Part shown: positions 19,440-20,131 of the stretch, in pieces
Layout of the letters: the number at the start of each line of letters is the position of its first letter
How positions within the stretch are numbered: position 1 is the first letter of the stretch
Origin: a virus
Strand: one strand, 5' to 3'
Length of the DNA stretch: 20,131 bases
IMG/VR virus record: IMGVR_UViG_3300025137_000408
Location: 1 to 20,131 of that record
Notes under the pieces: model-generated
Told to the model about the DNA's origin: nothing
Database searches by the model: none
Seen by the model: only the letters and a program-made list of their open reading frames with translations
Position numbers and translations under genes: made by a program

Positions 19440-19936
19440 AATACCCAGCCAGTAAAATTAGATTCCTTATCTGGATACATATCGTCATTAATATTAGAAC
19501 TGTATTCTGGATAAAGAGTACTATTAAAATTCATATAATCAATAAATCTGCGAGTATAAAACTGTGCAAATTGTCTATGCTTTTCAGCAAGTGTATCTAT
19601 TTCTGATTTTGTTGCATTAGAACTGTTTTCGCTATTATGTTTGAATACTCCACCATTAGCAACTTGATAAGCCGAAAAAGGTAGGTAATCCACCATAGCA
19701 AAATGTATTAACATATCTTTTATATAGTCAGTAACTAAAGTTAAATAATTACCACTTAAACTTCCTGCTATAATATCTGCACTTATCTTATCATATAACT
19801 TAGAACCTAAGTAATTTTGTATATGTATTTCTTGTGCTATTTTAATGAATTGTATAAACTTATCCGTATCAACGTTTCCGTCAATTAGCGAATTTTGTTT
19901 CAAATCCTTTGGTGTAATAAATAATGCTGTTGCCAT
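19436..19936 (-). CDS. Probable head-tail connector-type protein, 166 aa
   Basis: This 166-residue helical protein begins MATALFITPKDLKQNSLIDG with the pattern DKFIQFIKIAQEIHIQNYLG and SKLYDKISADI, then ITDYIKDMLIHFAMVDYLP-like helices and a C-terminal RQFAQFYTRRFIDYMNFN. The start I-T-x-x-D-L-K-x-x-S-x-I-x-G-N-V-D, with I-x-x-A-Q-E-x-x-I-Q-x-x-L-G, is common in Bacteroidota phage structural proteins that resemble head-completion or neck proteins (DUF6712-like in my judgement). The position, in the structural block before fibre genes, fits. Function inferred from pattern and place. Confidence 0.65.
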   Translation of the reverse strand: MATALFITPKDLKQNSLIDGNVDTDKFIQFIKIAQEIHIQNYLGSKLYDKISADIIAGSLSGNYLTLVTDYIKDMLIHFAMVDYLPFSAYQVANGGVFKHNSENSSNATKSEIDTLAEKHRQFAQFYTRRFIDYMNFNSTLYPEYSSNINDDMYPDKESNFTGWVL

Positions 19937-19939
19937 AAG

Positions 19940-20131
19940 TTAATTTTCAAATCCCATTTTATCCCAATACTCCTTGGTGTAACCTGCGTATTCCATATTT
20001 TTAGGAGCAATAGAAACTAACCTATCATTTGCCTTTGGTCTAAATCCACGTTTTATAGCTTGTGTTGTACTTATTGCTTGTCCTAAACTTCTACCTCCTT
20101 TTCTTGCATATAATCTCCTAGTCCATCTGTG
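19940..20131 (-). CDS. 3' part of a gene cut by the right edge
   Basis: The last 63 codons are open from the window edge, ending with TAA at 19940. The visible peptide is very basic, with RRLYARKGGRSLGQAISTTQ and FRPKANDRLVSIAPKNMEYA, and a tail KEYWDKMGFEN. It ends 3 bases before the connector-like gene starts. The start and family are outside the window, so the role cannot be stated; a structural protein is likely from position. Confidence 0.65.
   Translation of the reverse strand, partial: HRWTRRLYARKGGRSLGQAISTTQAIKRGFRPKANDRLVSIAPKNMEYAGYTKEYWDKMGFEN

Overview
The window looks like part of a tailed double-stranded DNA phage (or prophage) of a Bacteroidota host, most likely an aquatic flavobacterium. 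The reasons are the very AT-rich sequence, the absence of strong Shine-Dalgarno sites, promoter-like signals of the TTG-N19/20-TAnnTTT type, and the gene content: terminase, lysis genes, an S74-type fibre, a lambda NinG-like nuclease and many tiny genes. Every gene I can support lies on the minus strand, so the transcription order runs from high to low coordinates. Most neighbours overlap by 1-4 bases (ATGA, TAATG, TAGTG). I see no tRNA, CRISPR array, insertion sequence or attachment site.

Layout in transcription order. 20131-14572 is a structural block: a truncated gene, a probable connector-type protein, beta-rich and lectin-like exported or virion proteins, and a 741-residue fibre built of AIG-type repeats with a C-terminal peptidase S74 chaperone. 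14535-13278 is a lysis block: three tiny genes (one with a GTG start, one holin-like), a T7-lysozyme-type amidase and a GTA-type holin. 13233-11630 holds a NinG-like nuclease and two small single-strand-binding-like proteins, split by predicted promoters and two terminator hairpins. 11577-8965 holds a DnaB/RecA-type ATPase, a sigma-70-like factor, two PD-(D/E)XK nuclease-like proteins and small genes.

8959-536 looks like one long operon. It begins with small genes, a RecE-like nuclease and a protein resembling DnaA domain IV. A 7-deazaguanine DNA-modification cluster follows: a ParB-like protein, a DpdA-like transglycosylase, a small QueD-like protein, a GT-B glycosyltransferase, QueD, QueE and a fusion of a Gpt-like phosphoribosyltransferase to GTP cyclohydrolase I (FolE). 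The operon ends with the small and large terminase subunits. A last promoter drives small unknown genes that run off the left edge.

How the genes fit together: FolE, QueD and QueE make 7-carboxy-7-deazaguanine from GTP. DpdA would swap this base, or a derivative, for guanine in phage DNA, with the ParB-like protein as a likely partner. No QueC is present in the window, so the base may be inserted in the carboxy form, or preQ0 may be made by a host or distant QueC. The most original ideas are that the phosphoribosyltransferase fused to FolE recycles guanine freed by DpdA, and that the glycosyltransferase and the QueD-like protein further decorate or make the base. Function here is inferred from sequence motifs read by eye; no database search was possible.
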